This document shows, in pieces, positions 15,694 to 24,989 of a stretch of 34,657 bases of DNA. Positions within the stretch are counted from its first letter, which is position 1, and every line of letters starts with the position of its first letter. The notes below the pieces were generated by a model. The model was not told where the DNA came from and did no database searches. It saw nothing but the letters and a program-made list of their open reading frames with translations. Origin of the DNA: Paraburkholderia dinghuensis (GTDB lineage: Bacteria; Pseudomonadota; Gammaproteobacteria; Burkholderiales; Burkholderiaceae); the NCBI RefSeq assembly GCF_003837865.1, contig NZ_RQIS01000031.1:1-34657 (forward strand), given 5' to 3'. A program made the translations under genes and the position numbers.

Positions 15694-16599
15694 TCAACCG
15701 CGCCGCCGACCGCCCTGAAAGAGCGGCTCGGGAAGGCCGGCATGCCCTGCCGGCGCGGCAAACACGCCTCCAGCGTGGGTATCGCGCGAGAGCGCGTCTG
15801 CGTCGAGTTCGTCGCGTGCGCTCGTCACGTAGAGCGTGCCGAGATGCGCACCGCCGAGCGTAACGCAGCTTGGCTGAGCCGTGGGAATGTTTACACGCAT
15901 CGTCTCGACCCCATCCGCGCTGTAGCGCACCACGCGCGCGCCACCCCAGTGCGCGTTCCAGAGACCGCCATCGGCGTCGACGGTCGAACCGTCCGGCGTG
16001 CCAGTGGCGTCCGTGAACCTGATAAACAAACGATCGTTCGCGATATTTCCATCGGCGCCATAGTCGCAGGCGCGTATCTCGCGCGTCGGCGTATCGCAGT
16101 AGTACATCGTTGCGCCGTCCGGACTGAACGCGATGCTGTTCGAAATCGCGGGCGCGGGCAGCGGGAGACGCTCCAGCGTCAAATCGCGATTGAGCCGGTA
16201 GAAGCCGCCGACTCGCTGTCTCGGCCTCGTATCGTCCATCGTGCCGAACACAAAGCGACCCTGCCGGTCGCAGCGGCCGTCATTCACGCGCGTTGTCGCG
16301 CCCGGCTCGACATCGATGATCGGGTCGATTTCGCCCGTCGCGAGATCGAAGAACGCGAGCCGCTTCGCAAGACCCAGCACCAGCGTGTTTTCATCCTCGC
16401 AAAGCGCGAAGCAGCCGAGGCGCTCCGGCATCGGCCACGTGCGATGAGAGCCGTCGCGCGGGTCGTAGCGCGACAGGCTCGCGCCTTCGATGTCGGTCCA
16501 GTAGAGGCGGCCCGTGCGCGCGCACCACGTTACGCCCTCGCCGAGCTGGTTCTGTGCGTCGATCAGCAGCGTGGCCGTCGTGTTGTCGTTCGTATTCAT
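15694..16599 (-). CDS. SMP-30/gluconolactonase family sugar lactonase
   Basis: A 301-residue six-bladed beta-propeller lactonase expected to open an aldonolactone, probably galactono-lactone, to the acid. The divalent metal ligands of the SMP-30 family can be placed at Glu21 (GEGVTW), Asn154 (SNSIAFSPDG) and Asp203 (PDGSTVDADGGLWNAHW); RVNDGRCD at 104-111 is the usual substrate-side loop. GGAGG is a good ribosome site before ATG 16599. That ATG overlaps the stop of the upstream SDR gene as ATGA, so the two are probably translationally coupled. This supports dehydrogenase and lactonase acting in sequence. Confidence 0.92.
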   Translation of the reverse strand: MNTNDNTTATLLIDAQNQLGEGVTWCARTGRLYWTDIEGASLSRYDPRDGSHRTWPMPERLGCFALCEDENTLVLGLAKRLAFFDLATGEIDPIIDVEPGATTRVNDGRCDRQGRFVFGTMDDTRPRQRVGGFYRLNRDLTLERLPLPAPAISNSIAFSPDGATMYYCDTPTREIRACDYGADGNIANDRLFIRFTDATGTPDGSTVDADGGLWNAHWGGARVVRYSADGVETMRVNIPTAQPSCVTLGGAHLGTLYVTSARDELDADALSRDTHAGGVFAAPAGHAGLPEPLFQGGRRRG

Positions 16600-17402
16600 A
16601 CCCAGCCTCCGTCCACCACGATGTCCTTCGAAGTGATCATGCGGCTGTCGTCCGCCGCGAGGAAAAGTGCCATGCGCGCGAGATCGGCGGGAAGCAGTTC
16701 CGCGTCGATGCACTGGTTGCGCTTGATCGCTTCCCGGCCCTCGTCGTTGAGCCACAGGCGGCGCTGCTTGTCGGTCATCACCCAGCCCGGCACGAGCGTG
16801 TTCACGCGGATGCCATACGCCCCGAGTTCCTTCGCAAGCCCGCGCGTCAGACCTTGCACGGCCGACTTGCTCATCAAGTACACCTGAAGATTTCTGTCCT
16901 TGATCATCCAGCTGATCGAACCGAGATTGATGATCGACCCCGCTCGCGCGGCCTTCATGTCCTCCATCACCGCCTGCGCCGCGAACAATTGATGCCGCAC
17001 ATTCACTGCGATGCCTGCGTCGAACGATTCGGGGGTGATGTCGGCCAGTTCGTGCCGGCGGTCGTTCGCCGCGTTGTTCACGAGCACTTCAATCGGGCCG
17101 AGCGCGGCCTTTACATCGGCGACGGCGGTACGCAGCGCGTCGATGTCGGTGAGGTCGCAGGTCACGAACACAGGCTTGTGGCGCGGCGGCGAACCTGGAC
17201 CACCGAGCGAATCGGCCAACGCAAGGCCCTCGCTCGTGTTGATGTCGAGAAAGCCCACGCGCGCGCCCTGTGCGACGAAGTGCTCGACAAACGACGCGCC
17301 GATACCGGTCGCGCCGCCCGTGATCAGCACGACGCGATCGACGAGACTCGGATAGCGCGCGTAATTCTTTTGCGCGGAAGCATTGTCGTGAGACGTCATC
17401 AT
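16596..17402 (-). CDS. SDR-family dehydrogenase, probable aldose 1-dehydrogenase
   Basis: A 268-residue classical short-chain dehydrogenase. Cofactor motif TGGATGIG is at 28-35, NNAA at 109-112, and the catalytic Ser of NLGSIS near 162-164, with Tyr175 and Lys179 (YLMSK). The Asp53 ending the second strand (FLDIN) suggests NAD rather than NADP. The start is ATG 17402 or 17399; AGGAGG is four and seven bases away, so the second ATG may be used. It lies 16 bp after the permease gene and overlaps the lactonase gene by 4 bp. Context suggests oxidation of D-galactose (or L-arabinose) to the lactone, which is inference. Confidence 0.88.
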   Translation of the reverse strand: MMTSHDNASAQKNYARYPSLVDRVVLITGGATGIGASFVEHFVAQGARVGFLDINTSEGLALADSLGGPGSPPRHKPVFVTCDLTDIDALRTAVADVKAALGPIEVLVNNAANDRRHELADITPESFDAGIAVNVRHQLFAAQAVMEDMKAARAGSIINLGSISWMIKDRNLQVYLMSKSAVQGLTRGLAKELGAYGIRVNTLVPGWVMTDKQRRLWLNDEGREAIKRNQCIDAELLPADLARMALFLAADDSRMITSKDIVVDGGWV

Positions 17403-17418
17403 TCAGCCTCCTTGACGT

Positions 17419-18456
17419 TCAATCGCGTGCACCGCGGTTCTTCAACTGGTCGAGCAGCACCGCCGCAAGCAGGATCGCGCCGCGCACGAGGTATTGATAA
17501 AACGCGTCGATGTTGAGCAGATTCATGACGTTCTCGACCGTGCCCATGATCAGCACGCCGATCACCACACCCGAGATCGTCGCGCGCCCGCCGAGCAGCG
17601 AGACACCGCCGAGCACGCATGCGGAAATCACGTTCAGCTCGAAGCCTTCGGCCGCATTTGGCTGCCCCGAGGTGATACGTGACGCGAGAATCACGCCTGC
17701 GAGGGCAGTCACCGCGCCCTGGATCAGGAAGATCCAAACACGCGTGCGCTCGACGTGGATACCGGCAAGGCGCGACGCCTCCGGATTGCCGCCGATCGCG
17801 AGCGTATTGCGCCCGTACACCGTGTGATTGAGCATCACGCCGAACGCGATGAAGCAGATCAGCGTGATCCAGATCGGCAGTGACACACCGAAGATCGTCA
17901 TGACGCCAAGCGCGATGAACGTATCCGACGACACGCCCACCGCCTGCCCGTGCGAGACGATGAAGCCGAGACCGCGCACGATTTCCATCGTGGCGAGCGT
18001 CGTGATCAGCGCGTTGATCCGTAGATAAGCGATCACGGCGCCGTTCACGAAACCGATCGCCGCGCCCGCCGCCACCGCGGCGACAATCGCGATTACGGTG
18101 CTGTTCGTAGCGTTGAGCACCATCGCGCAGAGCACACCCGCGAACGCAACGATCGAGCCCACGGAAAGGTCGAAATCGCGCGACGCGAGACAGAACATCA
18201 TCGTGCACGCGACCATGCCGATCTGCGATACAGACAGCGCGAGCCCAAGCATGTTCTCGATCGAGAAGAAGTGGTCGACCGAGAGCGACATCACGATGAA
18301 CATGATCACGAAGATCACGATCAGGCTGTATTCGGTGATCTGCTGCCACCACTTCTGCCTGTCGCTGCTCTTCGGAATCAGGGCATCGACGGCGGATTGT
18401 GCGACGCGCTTCGTTGCGTCGGCTGCGTCGGCCGCCAGGTTTTCTCTTGCGGGCAT
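17419..18456 (-). CDS. araH: Sugar ABC transporter permease, AraH-like
   Basis: A 345-residue inner-membrane permease of the ribose/arabinose/galactose class with about 9-10 hydrophobic segments after a 45-residue soluble N-terminus. Family blocks are LASRDFDLSVGSIVAFAGV, GFVNGAVIAYLRINALITTLA, YGRNTLAIGGNPEASRLAGI (the ATPase-coupling loop) and VLGGVSLLGGRATISGVVIG. GGAGGAG precedes ATG 18456 by eight bases, giving preference over the upstream ATG at 18483. It follows the ATPase gene by 23 bp in the transporter set araF-araG-araH. Confidence 0.93.
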   Translation of the reverse strand: MPARENLAADAADATKRVAQSAVDALIPKSSDRQKWWQQITEYSLIVIFVIMFIVMSLSVDHFFSIENMLGLALSVSQIGMVACTMMFCLASRDFDLSVGSIVAFAGVLCAMVLNATNSTVIAIVAAVAAGAAIGFVNGAVIAYLRINALITTLATMEIVRGLGFIVSHGQAVGVSSDTFIALGVMTIFGVSLPIWITLICFIAFGVMLNHTVYGRNTLAIGGNPEASRLAGIHVERTRVWIFLIQGAVTALAGVILASRITSGQPNAAEGFELNVISACVLGGVSLLGGRATISGVVIGVLIMGTVENVMNLLNIDAFYQYLVRGAILLAAVLLDQLKNRGARD

Positions 18457-18479
18457 GTCAGTCACTCCTCCCCGTCCAC

Positions 18480-19991
18480 TCACGCGGCCCGTGCCGCTGT
18501 GCGCTGCGGCAGCGCCAGATCGAGCACTGCGTGTTCGCTCGCCGCGCTGCGCGACAATTCACCCGAAATGCGGCCTTCACGCATCACGACGATGCGGTCC
18601 GACACGCCAAGCACCTCGGGCAACTCCGATGACACCATCACGATCGCGCAGCCGCGCGCCGCGAGCTGATAGATCACGTTGTAGATCTCGTGCTTCGCGC
18701 CGACGTCGATACCGCGCGTCGGCTCGTCGAGAATCACCACCTTGAGATCCGGCTCCGCGAGCCAGCGCGACAGGATCGCCTTCTGCTGGTTTCCGCCCGA
18801 AAGGAAGCGGATTTTCTGCCGGCGGCTCGGCGTCCTGATCTTCAGGAGCTTGATGAAGCGGTCGGCCGTTTCGGCTTCCTTCTTGCGGTCGAGGAACATA
18901 CCCGCGTGCAGGAAGTGGCGCCGGCAGCTGATGTTGATGTTCTCCGACACCGAGGCCATCGCGACGATGCCTTGCTCCTTGCGGTCTTCGGGACACAGCA
19001 CGATGCCGTGGCGAATCGCGTCAGCGGCGCTCCTCACGTGCACCGTCTTGCCGTCGAGGACGATCTCGCCTGCGCGGCGCTTGCGCGCGCCGTAGACGAG
19101 TTGCATCAGCTCGCTGCGCCCCGCGCCGACGAGCCCGAAAAAGCCGACGATCTCGCCGCCCTTCACGTCGAAGCTCGCGGGTTCGGCGAGCGGACGCCCG
19201 AGCACGCCGCGCACCGAGAGGCGCACGTCGCGATGCTCGCGCGGCGTGTAGTTGTAGATGTCGCTGATCTCGCGTCCGACCATTTCGGCGACGATAGTCT
19301 CGCGCCTCACACCGTCGAGCGTCTCGTGCGACGCCACCTTGCGGCCGTCGCGGAAGATCGTGCACGAGTCGCACAACTCATACACCTCGTCCATGCGGTG
19401 CGAGATGTAAATGAGCGCTCGGTGGTCCGCTCGCAGTTCGCGCACGAGCTTGAACAGCACTTCGGTTTCGCGCAGTGAGAGCGAGCTGGTCGGTTCGTCG
19501 AGCGCAATCACGCGCGCGTTGCGCAACAGCGCCTTGCAGATTTCCACCATTTGCCGTTGCGCGATGGAGAGCTTGCGCAGCTTCGCAGTCGGATCGAGAT
19601 CGACGCCCATCGCGGCGAGCCGTTCGCGCACGAACTTGCGCGCCGCGCTCTTCCTCACCCAACCGAACGAATTCGGCAGCGCACCGAGCATCAGATTTTC
19701 CGCGACGGTGAGATCCGGCACGTACTGAAGCTCCTGGTGAATCACGGCGATGCCCGCGCCGATCGACGACGCAGAATCGGGGAAATGCACCTCGTTGCCG
19801 TCCATCAGGATGCGGCCCGAGTCCGGCTGATACTCGCCGCCGAGTATCTTCAGCAACGTCGACTTGCCAGCGCCGTTCTCACCCATCAGGCCATGCACCC
19901 GGCCCGTTTGAACGTCCAGTGAAACGCCGTCGAGCGCGCGCACGCCGGGAAACACCTTGCCGATATTCTCGAAACGCAGCGTTGCTGACAC
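18480..19991 (-). CDS. araG: Sugar ABC transporter ATP-binding protein, AraG-like
   Basis: A 503-residue double-cassette ATPase that powers sugar import. The first cassette has Walker A GENGAGKST (37-45), signature LSIAQRQMVEI and Walker B VIALDEPTSSLS. The second has a degenerate Walker A (GLVGAGRSE), signature LSGGNQQKAIL and VVILDEPTRGIDVGAK, the pattern usual for the RbsA/AraG/MglA group. The length matches E. coli AraG. I chose GTG 19991 because AGAGGA lies about seven bases upstream and the family N-terminus starts there; the ATG at 20096 would run across the gap toward the binding-protein gene. Confidence 0.95.
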   Translation of the reverse strand: MSATLRFENIGKVFPGVRALDGVSLDVQTGRVHGLMGENGAGKSTLLKILGGEYQPDSGRILMDGNEVHFPDSASSIGAGIAVIHQELQYVPDLTVAENLMLGALPNSFGWVRKSAARKFVRERLAAMGVDLDPTAKLRKLSIAQRQMVEICKALLRNARVIALDEPTSSLSLRETEVLFKLVRELRADHRALIYISHRMDEVYELCDSCTIFRDGRKVASHETLDGVRRETIVAEMVGREISDIYNYTPREHRDVRLSVRGVLGRPLAEPASFDVKGGEIVGFFGLVGAGRSELMQLVYGARKRRAGEIVLDGKTVHVRSAADAIRHGIVLCPEDRKEQGIVAMASVSENINISCRRHFLHAGMFLDRKKEAETADRFIKLLKIRTPSRRQKIRFLSGGNQQKAILSRWLAEPDLKVVILDEPTRGIDVGAKHEIYNVIYQLAARGCAIVMVSSELPEVLGVSDRIVVMREGRISGELSRSAASEHAVLDLALPQRTAARAA

Positions 19992-20100
19992 TTCGGTTTC
20001 CTCTCGCTCGATACGCCGCTTCGTGACCGGCGCGCCTGAATCAACGCGCACCGGCCACAAGCGACGGGAAACGTCCGACTCCCCTGCCCGGTTCAAGCCC

Positions 20101-21108
20101 TCACTTCGCCGCGAGGCCCATTTGCTCGCGCACCTGGCTCACGTTGTCGCGCGTGGCGAGCATGCCGGAGGTCAGCGTGAGCTTCGGCGGCTCCTTGCCT
20201 TGCGTGATCCACGTGTACATCAGCGTCGAAGTTTCCTCACCGTGGCGCTTCGGGCTGATGATCACGGTGCCGAAGAAGCCGGTCGGTTCGGGCTTCTTGA
20301 ATTCGTTGAGCGCCGAGTCCGCGCCGCCGATGCCGATACCGACCATGTTGTCTGCCTTGAAGCCGCGGCCTTCCGCTGCGCGCACAGCGCCGAGCACGGC
20401 TTCGTCGTTCAGGCCGTAGGCAACCCAGTGCTTGTACTGCGGGTTCTTCGTGAGCGCGATGTTCGCGGCATTGAAGGCGTTTTCCGTGTCGGTCTTCGCT
20501 TGCGGCGCGGCAATGATGTTCGCCTTCGGGAAGCCCGCGGCAACGAGCGCATCGGTTGCGCCGGTCGTGCGGTCGTGCGCGGTCGGCAGTTGCTCGTAGG
20601 TCACGTCGATCGCGCCGACGTCCTTCATGTCCCAGCCCCGCTTCTTGATCTCCGCGGCGATGCCTTCGCCGACCTGCTTGCCGATGTTGTACGCCGAGAT
20701 GCCCATGTGCGGCACTGCCTCGATCGGCTTGCCCGAACCATCGACGAGACGGTCGTCCACGGTCATGAGCTTGAGGTTGTCGGCCTTCGCCTTGGCGACG
20801 ATGCCCGGCCCGAGCTTCACGTCCGGCGTGCAGATAATGAAGCCCTGCGCCTTCTGCGCGGCAAGGTTGTCGATCGCGCTCATCACCTTCTCACCGGACG
20901 GCGCACCGATCTTCACCAGCGTGAAACCCTTTTCTTTCGCGGCGATTTCGGCGAATTTCCACTCGTCCTGGAACCATGGTTCTTCAGGCTGCTTCACGAG
21001 AAAGCCGATCTTCACCTGATCCGCGGCCTGCGCGATGGGCGCGCCACCCAGCGCGGCACTCGCCGTCACCGCGGCGGCCATCAACGTCAGAAAGATGCGT
21101 CGTTGCAT
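20101..21108 (-). CDS. araF: Periplasmic sugar-binding protein, AraF-like
   Basis: A 335-residue substrate-binding protein of the L-arabinose-binding type. Residues 1-28 form a signal peptide (RRIFLTLMAAAVTAS, cut after AQA). The mature part begins with IGFLVKQPEEPWFQDEWKF and contains GFIICTPDVKLGPGIVAKA, HDRTTGATDAL and GIGIGGADSALNEF, lining up well with E. coli AraF by eye. That protein also binds D-galactose and D-fucose, which fits the dgo genes beside it. AGGAGA precedes ATG 21108. It comes 106 bp after the SDR gene, the longest gap in the upper part of the cluster, so an extra promoter is possible. Confidence 0.93.
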   Translation of the reverse strand: MQRRIFLTLMAAAVTASAALGGAPIAQAADQVKIGFLVKQPEEPWFQDEWKFAEIAAKEKGFTLVKIGAPSGEKVMSAIDNLAAQKAQGFIICTPDVKLGPGIVAKAKADNLKLMTVDDRLVDGSGKPIEAVPHMGISAYNIGKQVGEGIAAEIKKRGWDMKDVGAIDVTYEQLPTAHDRTTGATDALVAAGFPKANIIAAPQAKTDTENAFNAANIALTKNPQYKHWVAYGLNDEAVLGAVRAAEGRGFKADNMVGIGIGGADSALNEFKKPEPTGFFGTVIISPKRHGEETSTLMYTWITQGKEPPKLTLTSGMLATRDNVSQVREQMGLAAK

Positions 21109-21214
21109 GGTGTGTCTCCTGTCTTCTTCGTTCACGGGGAGGGTCGGCCGCTCATTATTTTTCTTGCCGTCGATACGCGCGGCTAGCGCATCGCAAGGAT
21201 TCCTGTGTTTTCGT

Positions 21215-21997
21215 TCAATCGTGATACAGCGCCGTGCGGCCTCCGTCGATCGTGATGCAGCTCGCGTTGATGAACGGGGCCTCGTCCGACGCGAGGAACA
21301 CCGCCGTCATCGCCACCTCCTCCGGGCGGCCGATGCGCTTCATCGGCGAAAGCGCGAGTGTGTGCGCACGGGCGGCTTGCGGGTCCGGATACGCGTCCCA
21401 CCATTCGCGTGTCAGCTGCGTCTCGATGTAGCCTGGCGCGATTGCGTTCACGCGCACGTTTTTTGCGGCGTATTCGACACCGAGCGCGCGAGTCAGGCCG
21501 ATCACACCATGTTTCGCGACCGGATACGGAAAGCAGCCGGGAATGATCTGGAACGCGTGCGTCGAGGCGATATTCACGATGCTGCCCGCGCCGCGCGCGA
21601 CCATACCCGGCAGCACCGCGCGGCAACCGTTCCAGACACCGTCGAGATCGACGGCGAAACAGCGACGCCAGTCATCGTCGGTCATCGTGAGCGGATCGAC
21701 GAACACGTTGATGCCGGCGTTGTTCACGAGCACGTCGACGGGACCGAAGACGCGCTCCGTTTCCTTCACCGCAGCATGCATCGATGCCGACTGCGTGACA
21801 TCCGCCTGTAGCGCCAGCGCTTTCGCTGCATCGCCGTATTGCTGTGCGATTTCGCGTGCTGTGGTGCGCGCAGTTTCGCCATCGAGTTCCGCGAGTGCGA
21901 CCGCCGCACCTTCGGCCACGAACGCGCGCGCAATCGCCGCGCCAATACCGCGTCCAGCACCTGTCACGATGGCAACCTTGCCCGCGAGGCGATTCAC
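21215..21997 (-). CDS. SDR-family oxidoreductase of the galactose cluster
   Basis: A 260-residue classical short-chain dehydrogenase: TGAGRGIG at 12-19, NNAG at 92-95, Ser145 in NIAST, and Tyr158 with Lys162 (YPVAK). The start is a GTG at 21997 with AAAGGAG seven bases upstream. It overlaps the stop of dgoA as GTGA, so it is translationally coupled to the aldolase. The frame open beyond 21997 overlaps dgoA and is not used. Two SDR genes in one cluster suggest either two sugar substrates (for example D-galactose and L-arabinose or L-fucose) or a second oxidation step; sequence alone does not decide which is the galactose dehydrogenase. Confidence 0.88.
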   Translation of the reverse strand: MNRLAGKVAIVTGAGRGIGAAIARAFVAEGAAVALAELDGETARTTAREIAQQYGDAAKALALQADVTQSASMHAAVKETERVFGPVDVLVNNAGINVFVDPLTMTDDDWRRCFAVDLDGVWNGCRAVLPGMVARGAGSIVNIASTHAFQIIPGCFPYPVAKHGVIGLTRALGVEYAAKNVRVNAIAPGYIETQLTREWWDAYPDPQAARAHTLALSPMKRIGRPEEVAMTAVFLASDEAPFINASCITIDGGRTALYHD

Positions 21998-22683
21998 GCC
22001 GGCACTCCTTTCTCCGCGCCAAGCACGGCGCGCCAGCCCGCAATGAATGCGAGCGCATTGGCGCGCGTCGCAGCAACGTCCTGTCCGGGTTTGTAAAGCG
22101 CCGAGCCGAGCCCGAACCCACTCGCGCCCGCGGCAAGCTGAGGCCCCATGTTGTCGGGCTTCACACCGCCCACCGGCAACAACGGCACGACAGACGGAAT
22201 CACCGCGCGCCAGGCCTTCGTCACGGCCGGGCCGAGTTGTTCTGCGGGAAACATCTTGAGCGCGTCGGCACCGTGCTTCAGTGCGGCAAAGGCTTCGGTC
22301 GGCGTGGCGACGCCGGGCACGCACGCAAGGCCCTTGCGCTTCGCAGCAGTGACGACGTCGGTGTCCGCGTGCGGCATCACGATCAATTCGCCGCCTGCGT
22401 TCTTCACGTCGCGCACGCGTTCGGGTGTGAGCACCGTGCCCGCGCCGATCATCATGTCAGCGGGCATCGCCGCACGCAGCGCCGCGATGCTGTCGAGCGG
22501 ATCGGGCGAATTCAGCGGCACTTCGACGATACGAAACCCCGCCTCGTAGAGCGCGCGGCCATGATCGGCGGCATCGGCGGGCGTGATGCCGCGCATGATC
22601 GCGATCATCCGGCACGCGACGAACGCGGCGACGAAGCCCGCGTGGGGCGTGTAAGGAGTGGGCAGGTTTAGTTCGGCATCCAT
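21994..22683 (-). CDS. dgoA: 2-dehydro-3-deoxy-6-phosphogalactonate aldolase
   Basis: A 229-residue class I aldolase of the KDPG/KDPGal group that splits 2-keto-3-deoxy-6-phosphogalactonate into pyruvate and glyceraldehyde 3-phosphate. The active site is visible as Glu54 (IVEVPLNSP), AGTVL (81-85) and the Schiff-base Lys143 in DALKMFPAEQLGP; the latter motif with MFPAEQLGP is more DgoA-like than Eda-like. AGGA precedes ATG 22683. About 20 N-terminal residues exceed the E. coli enzyme. It follows dgoK by 43 bp and overlaps the next SDR gene by 4 bp. Confidence 0.93.
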   Translation of the reverse strand: MDAELNLPTPYTPHAGFVAAFVACRMIAIMRGITPADAADHGRALYEAGFRIVEVPLNSPDPLDSIAALRAAMPADMMIGAGTVLTPERVRDVKNAGGELIVMPHADTDVVTAAKRKGLACVPGVATPTEAFAALKHGADALKMFPAEQLGPAVTKAWRAVIPSVVPLLPVGGVKPDNMGPQLAAGASGFGLGSALYKPGQDVAATRANALAFIAGWRAVLGAEKGVPA

Positions 22684-22726
22684 ATCGTGTTCCTGTCTGT
22701 CGCCATGCGTTTCTCTGGACGGACGT

Positions 22727-23797
22727 TCAACGCGGTGCGACAAGCCCTGCCAGCACCGCGATGTGCCACAACCCGCGTTCGGTCGCCCGGTGCACGAGAC
22801 GCGCCCCGGTGCACCCGAACTGTTCGAGCGCGAGCCGATAGCGCTCGCACAATGCATCGTTGCCGATCAGCGGCGGCGCGCACGCCGCAAGCGCCACGTC
22901 GCGACGCGCCAGCGCTGCTTCGAGCCCGGCGAGTTCGTGACCGATCACGACGCCCGATAGATAGTCGGGCTGTTCATCGGGCGCGAGCTGCCCCGTAAGA
23001 CCCAGCGTGCGCGTGCTGAACGCCGTCGCGAGCAGGCCCGCGCAACCGTGCTCGCGCGCGACGGACACACCACGCAGGAACGCCTGCGTGTCCGGCTCGG
23101 CGGGCCGCTTCATCGTACGGCCGAGGATCGTGTGCGCCATGAGCGCCGCGTACACCTCGCCCGTCATGAACGTGTAGAAGCGCGCGATCTGGCCGCCCTC
23201 CACCACCACCCATTTCGCGTGGGTACCCGGCAAGCCGATCAGCGCGGAGCGCGCGGTATCGGGTCGCGCGGCCACGCCGGCGCGCGACGCCCCGTAAAGT
23301 GCGCCAAACACCTGCGATTCCTCGCCGCGCATCACGTTCGGCAGCGCGCCGGGCTCCAGCACGCCCGGCACGACGCACACGGTGACGCCGCTCGTCGTGC
23401 GCACGCGAACGATGCCCTCGACGAGCGCCTCGGCGCTGGCCGGTGTCTCGACATACGGCGCCTGCACCCATCCCTGCGCGCTGCCCACCATGCCCGCCGC
23501 GAGCACCGGCAACGCAGGCGACTCCGCGAGCCAGACGGCGCAGGCCTCGTCGAACGCCGCCTCGAATCCGCCCTCCGCTGCCGGCACCGGCAGATTCATG
23601 ATGCCGGCCGTCGAAACGCGTGTCGCGAGCACTTCGCCCGCCGCGTCGAACAGATACGCTCGCAGCGAAGTCGTACCCCAGTCGAGCGCGAGCAGCGCCG
23701 CATGCTTCGCGACGTCCGCGCTCTGTGCGCCTTGCGGCTCGCGCGTGCGCTTTTCCGTTCGCGTCTCCGTGCTCTTGCTCTTGTCGCGGGCCTTCAT
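22727..23797 (-). CDS. dgoK: 2-dehydro-3-deoxygalactonokinase
   Basis: A 356-residue sugar-acid kinase that phosphorylates 2-keto-3-deoxygalactonate at C6 with ATP. The phosphate-binding start LALDWGTTSLRAYLFD is at about 36-51, followed by MVGSAQGW, MRGEESQVFGAL, LPGTHAKWV and FMTGEVYA, all family blocks. A 30-residue Lys/Arg/Glu-rich tail precedes the domain. ATG 23797 overlaps the stop of the iclR-type gene as ATGA, so regulator and kinase are coupled. The kinase plus dgoA identifies the De Ley-Doudoroff type of galactose/galactonate route. Confidence 0.93.
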   Translation of the reverse strand: MKARDKSKSTETRTEKRTREPQGAQSADVAKHAALLALDWGTTSLRAYLFDAAGEVLATRVSTAGIMNLPVPAAEGGFEAAFDEACAVWLAESPALPVLAAGMVGSAQGWVQAPYVETPASAEALVEGIVRVRTTSGVTVCVVPGVLEPGALPNVMRGEESQVFGALYGASRAGVAARPDTARSALIGLPGTHAKWVVVEGGQIARFYTFMTGEVYAALMAHTILGRTMKRPAEPDTQAFLRGVSVAREHGCAGLLATAFSTRTLGLTGQLAPDEQPDYLSGVVIGHELAGLEAALARRDVALAACAPPLIGNDALCERYRLALEQFGCTGARLVHRATERGLWHIAVLAGLVAPR

Positions 23798-24741
23798 CGG
23801 CGAATCCTGCGCGTGGCCGGCTGCGGCGCGCGCCAGCCGAGTTCCATCGAGATCGCCCGCGCCTCGCGTTGCACGACCGGAATCAGTTCGTCCATGCGTT
23901 CGAGCGGCATATACGGGATCGTGCTCGCCACCGATAGCGCCGCGACGATCGCGCCCGATGCGTCGCGCACCGGCGCGGCAACGCATCGGATAGACATTTC
24001 GTTTTCCTCAAGATCGAACGTGTAGCCGCCGGCCGCATAGTTCGCCATGCGCCTCAGGAACGTTTCATGGTCGGGACTATGGTCGGGACGGAAGTTCACT
24101 CCCGCGAGCGTGCGGCGCGACGCGTCGAACAGGTCGCGCCACGACTGCGGCGCAAGGTCGAGCATCATCGCCTTGCCGATGCCCGTCGACGCGAGCGGCA
24201 TCCGGTGGCCGACGCGCGAACGCATTTCGAGCCCGCGCTGACCGGGGATTTTGTCGATGTACAGCACGTCATCGCCATCGCGCACGCCGAGGTGGATCGT
24301 GTCGAGCGTCTCATCGGCGAGCGTGACAAGGTGCGCATGCGCGACCGCAGTAAGCGGCATCTGTTCGAGCGCGATGGTGCCGAGTTCGATCAGCTTCGGT
24401 CCGAGCAGGTAGCCGCCCTGCACCTGACGAAGATAGCGTGCCTGCACGAGGCTGGAGACGAGGCGGTGCGTCGTGCTTCGTGTCGTGCCGAGCACGGCGC
24501 CAAACGAGCGCAGGTCGCGCACGCCTGCCGCAGCGGCTTCGAGAATGGCGAGACCGCGCAGCAGGGTCTGCGTGCCGGTCTGCTGCGCCATCGCGTCGGG
24601 CAGCGAGCCCCTCACGCCGATTTCTCCTGCGCCTGAGCGCGACTTCCGTGCGGTGGGCCTGGCGGACGCGGCATCGGGTGCCGTGTCGGCCGCGTCGGCG
24701 GGCTGACTCGCCGTAAGCGTCGAGGACATCGCTTTGGTCAT
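23794..24741 (-). CDS. IclR-family transcriptional regulator of the galactose cluster
   Basis: A 315-residue regulator. A 50-residue unstructured tail is followed by a winged helix (about 55-115: TLLRGLAILEAAAAGVRDLRS, then TTRSTTHRLVSSLV) and an IclR effector domain (about 130-300: DTIHLGVRDGDDVLYIDKIPG, PLASTGIGKAMML, GYTFDLEENEMSIRCVAAPV, AALSVAST). Heading the dgoK-dgoA run with a 4-bp overlap, it most likely controls this operon and itself, with galactonate or keto-deoxygalactonate as a plausible effector (inference). The start could be ATG 24741 or 24729; neither has a clear ribosome site. Confidence 0.9.
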   Translation of the reverse strand: MTKAMSSTLTASQPADAADTAPDAASARPTARKSRSGAGEIGVRGSLPDAMAQQTGTQTLLRGLAILEAAAAGVRDLRSFGAVLGTTRSTTHRLVSSLVQARYLRQVQGGYLLGPKLIELGTIALEQMPLTAVAHAHLVTLADETLDTIHLGVRDGDDVLYIDKIPGQRGLEMRSRVGHRMPLASTGIGKAMMLDLAPQSWRDLFDASRRTLAGVNFRPDHSPDHETFLRRMANYAAGGYTFDLEENEMSIRCVAAPVRDASGAIVAALSVASTIPYMPLERMDELIPVVQREARAISMELGWRAPQPATRRIRR

Positions 24742-24989
24742 GGCGTTGGCGATGAATGGGCGAAAGAGGGGTTGCTAACGGGAAGCGGCGCGTTCAACTG
24801 GCGCGACGGCGCGCGAGGGCACCTCTGGATAGCCGGGGCGATGCAGCGCGCGTGGCAGGCTGGAACATGGCAATGTCTCCGGATCTTGTGCGGCAAGCCG
24901 TGCGAACTGCGGTGCGCGGCGGGCCGGTCTTTGTCGGTGATCCGGCGGGCTGCGCTCGATGTCGAGACAGCGCCCGCCGGCTGGTTTTG

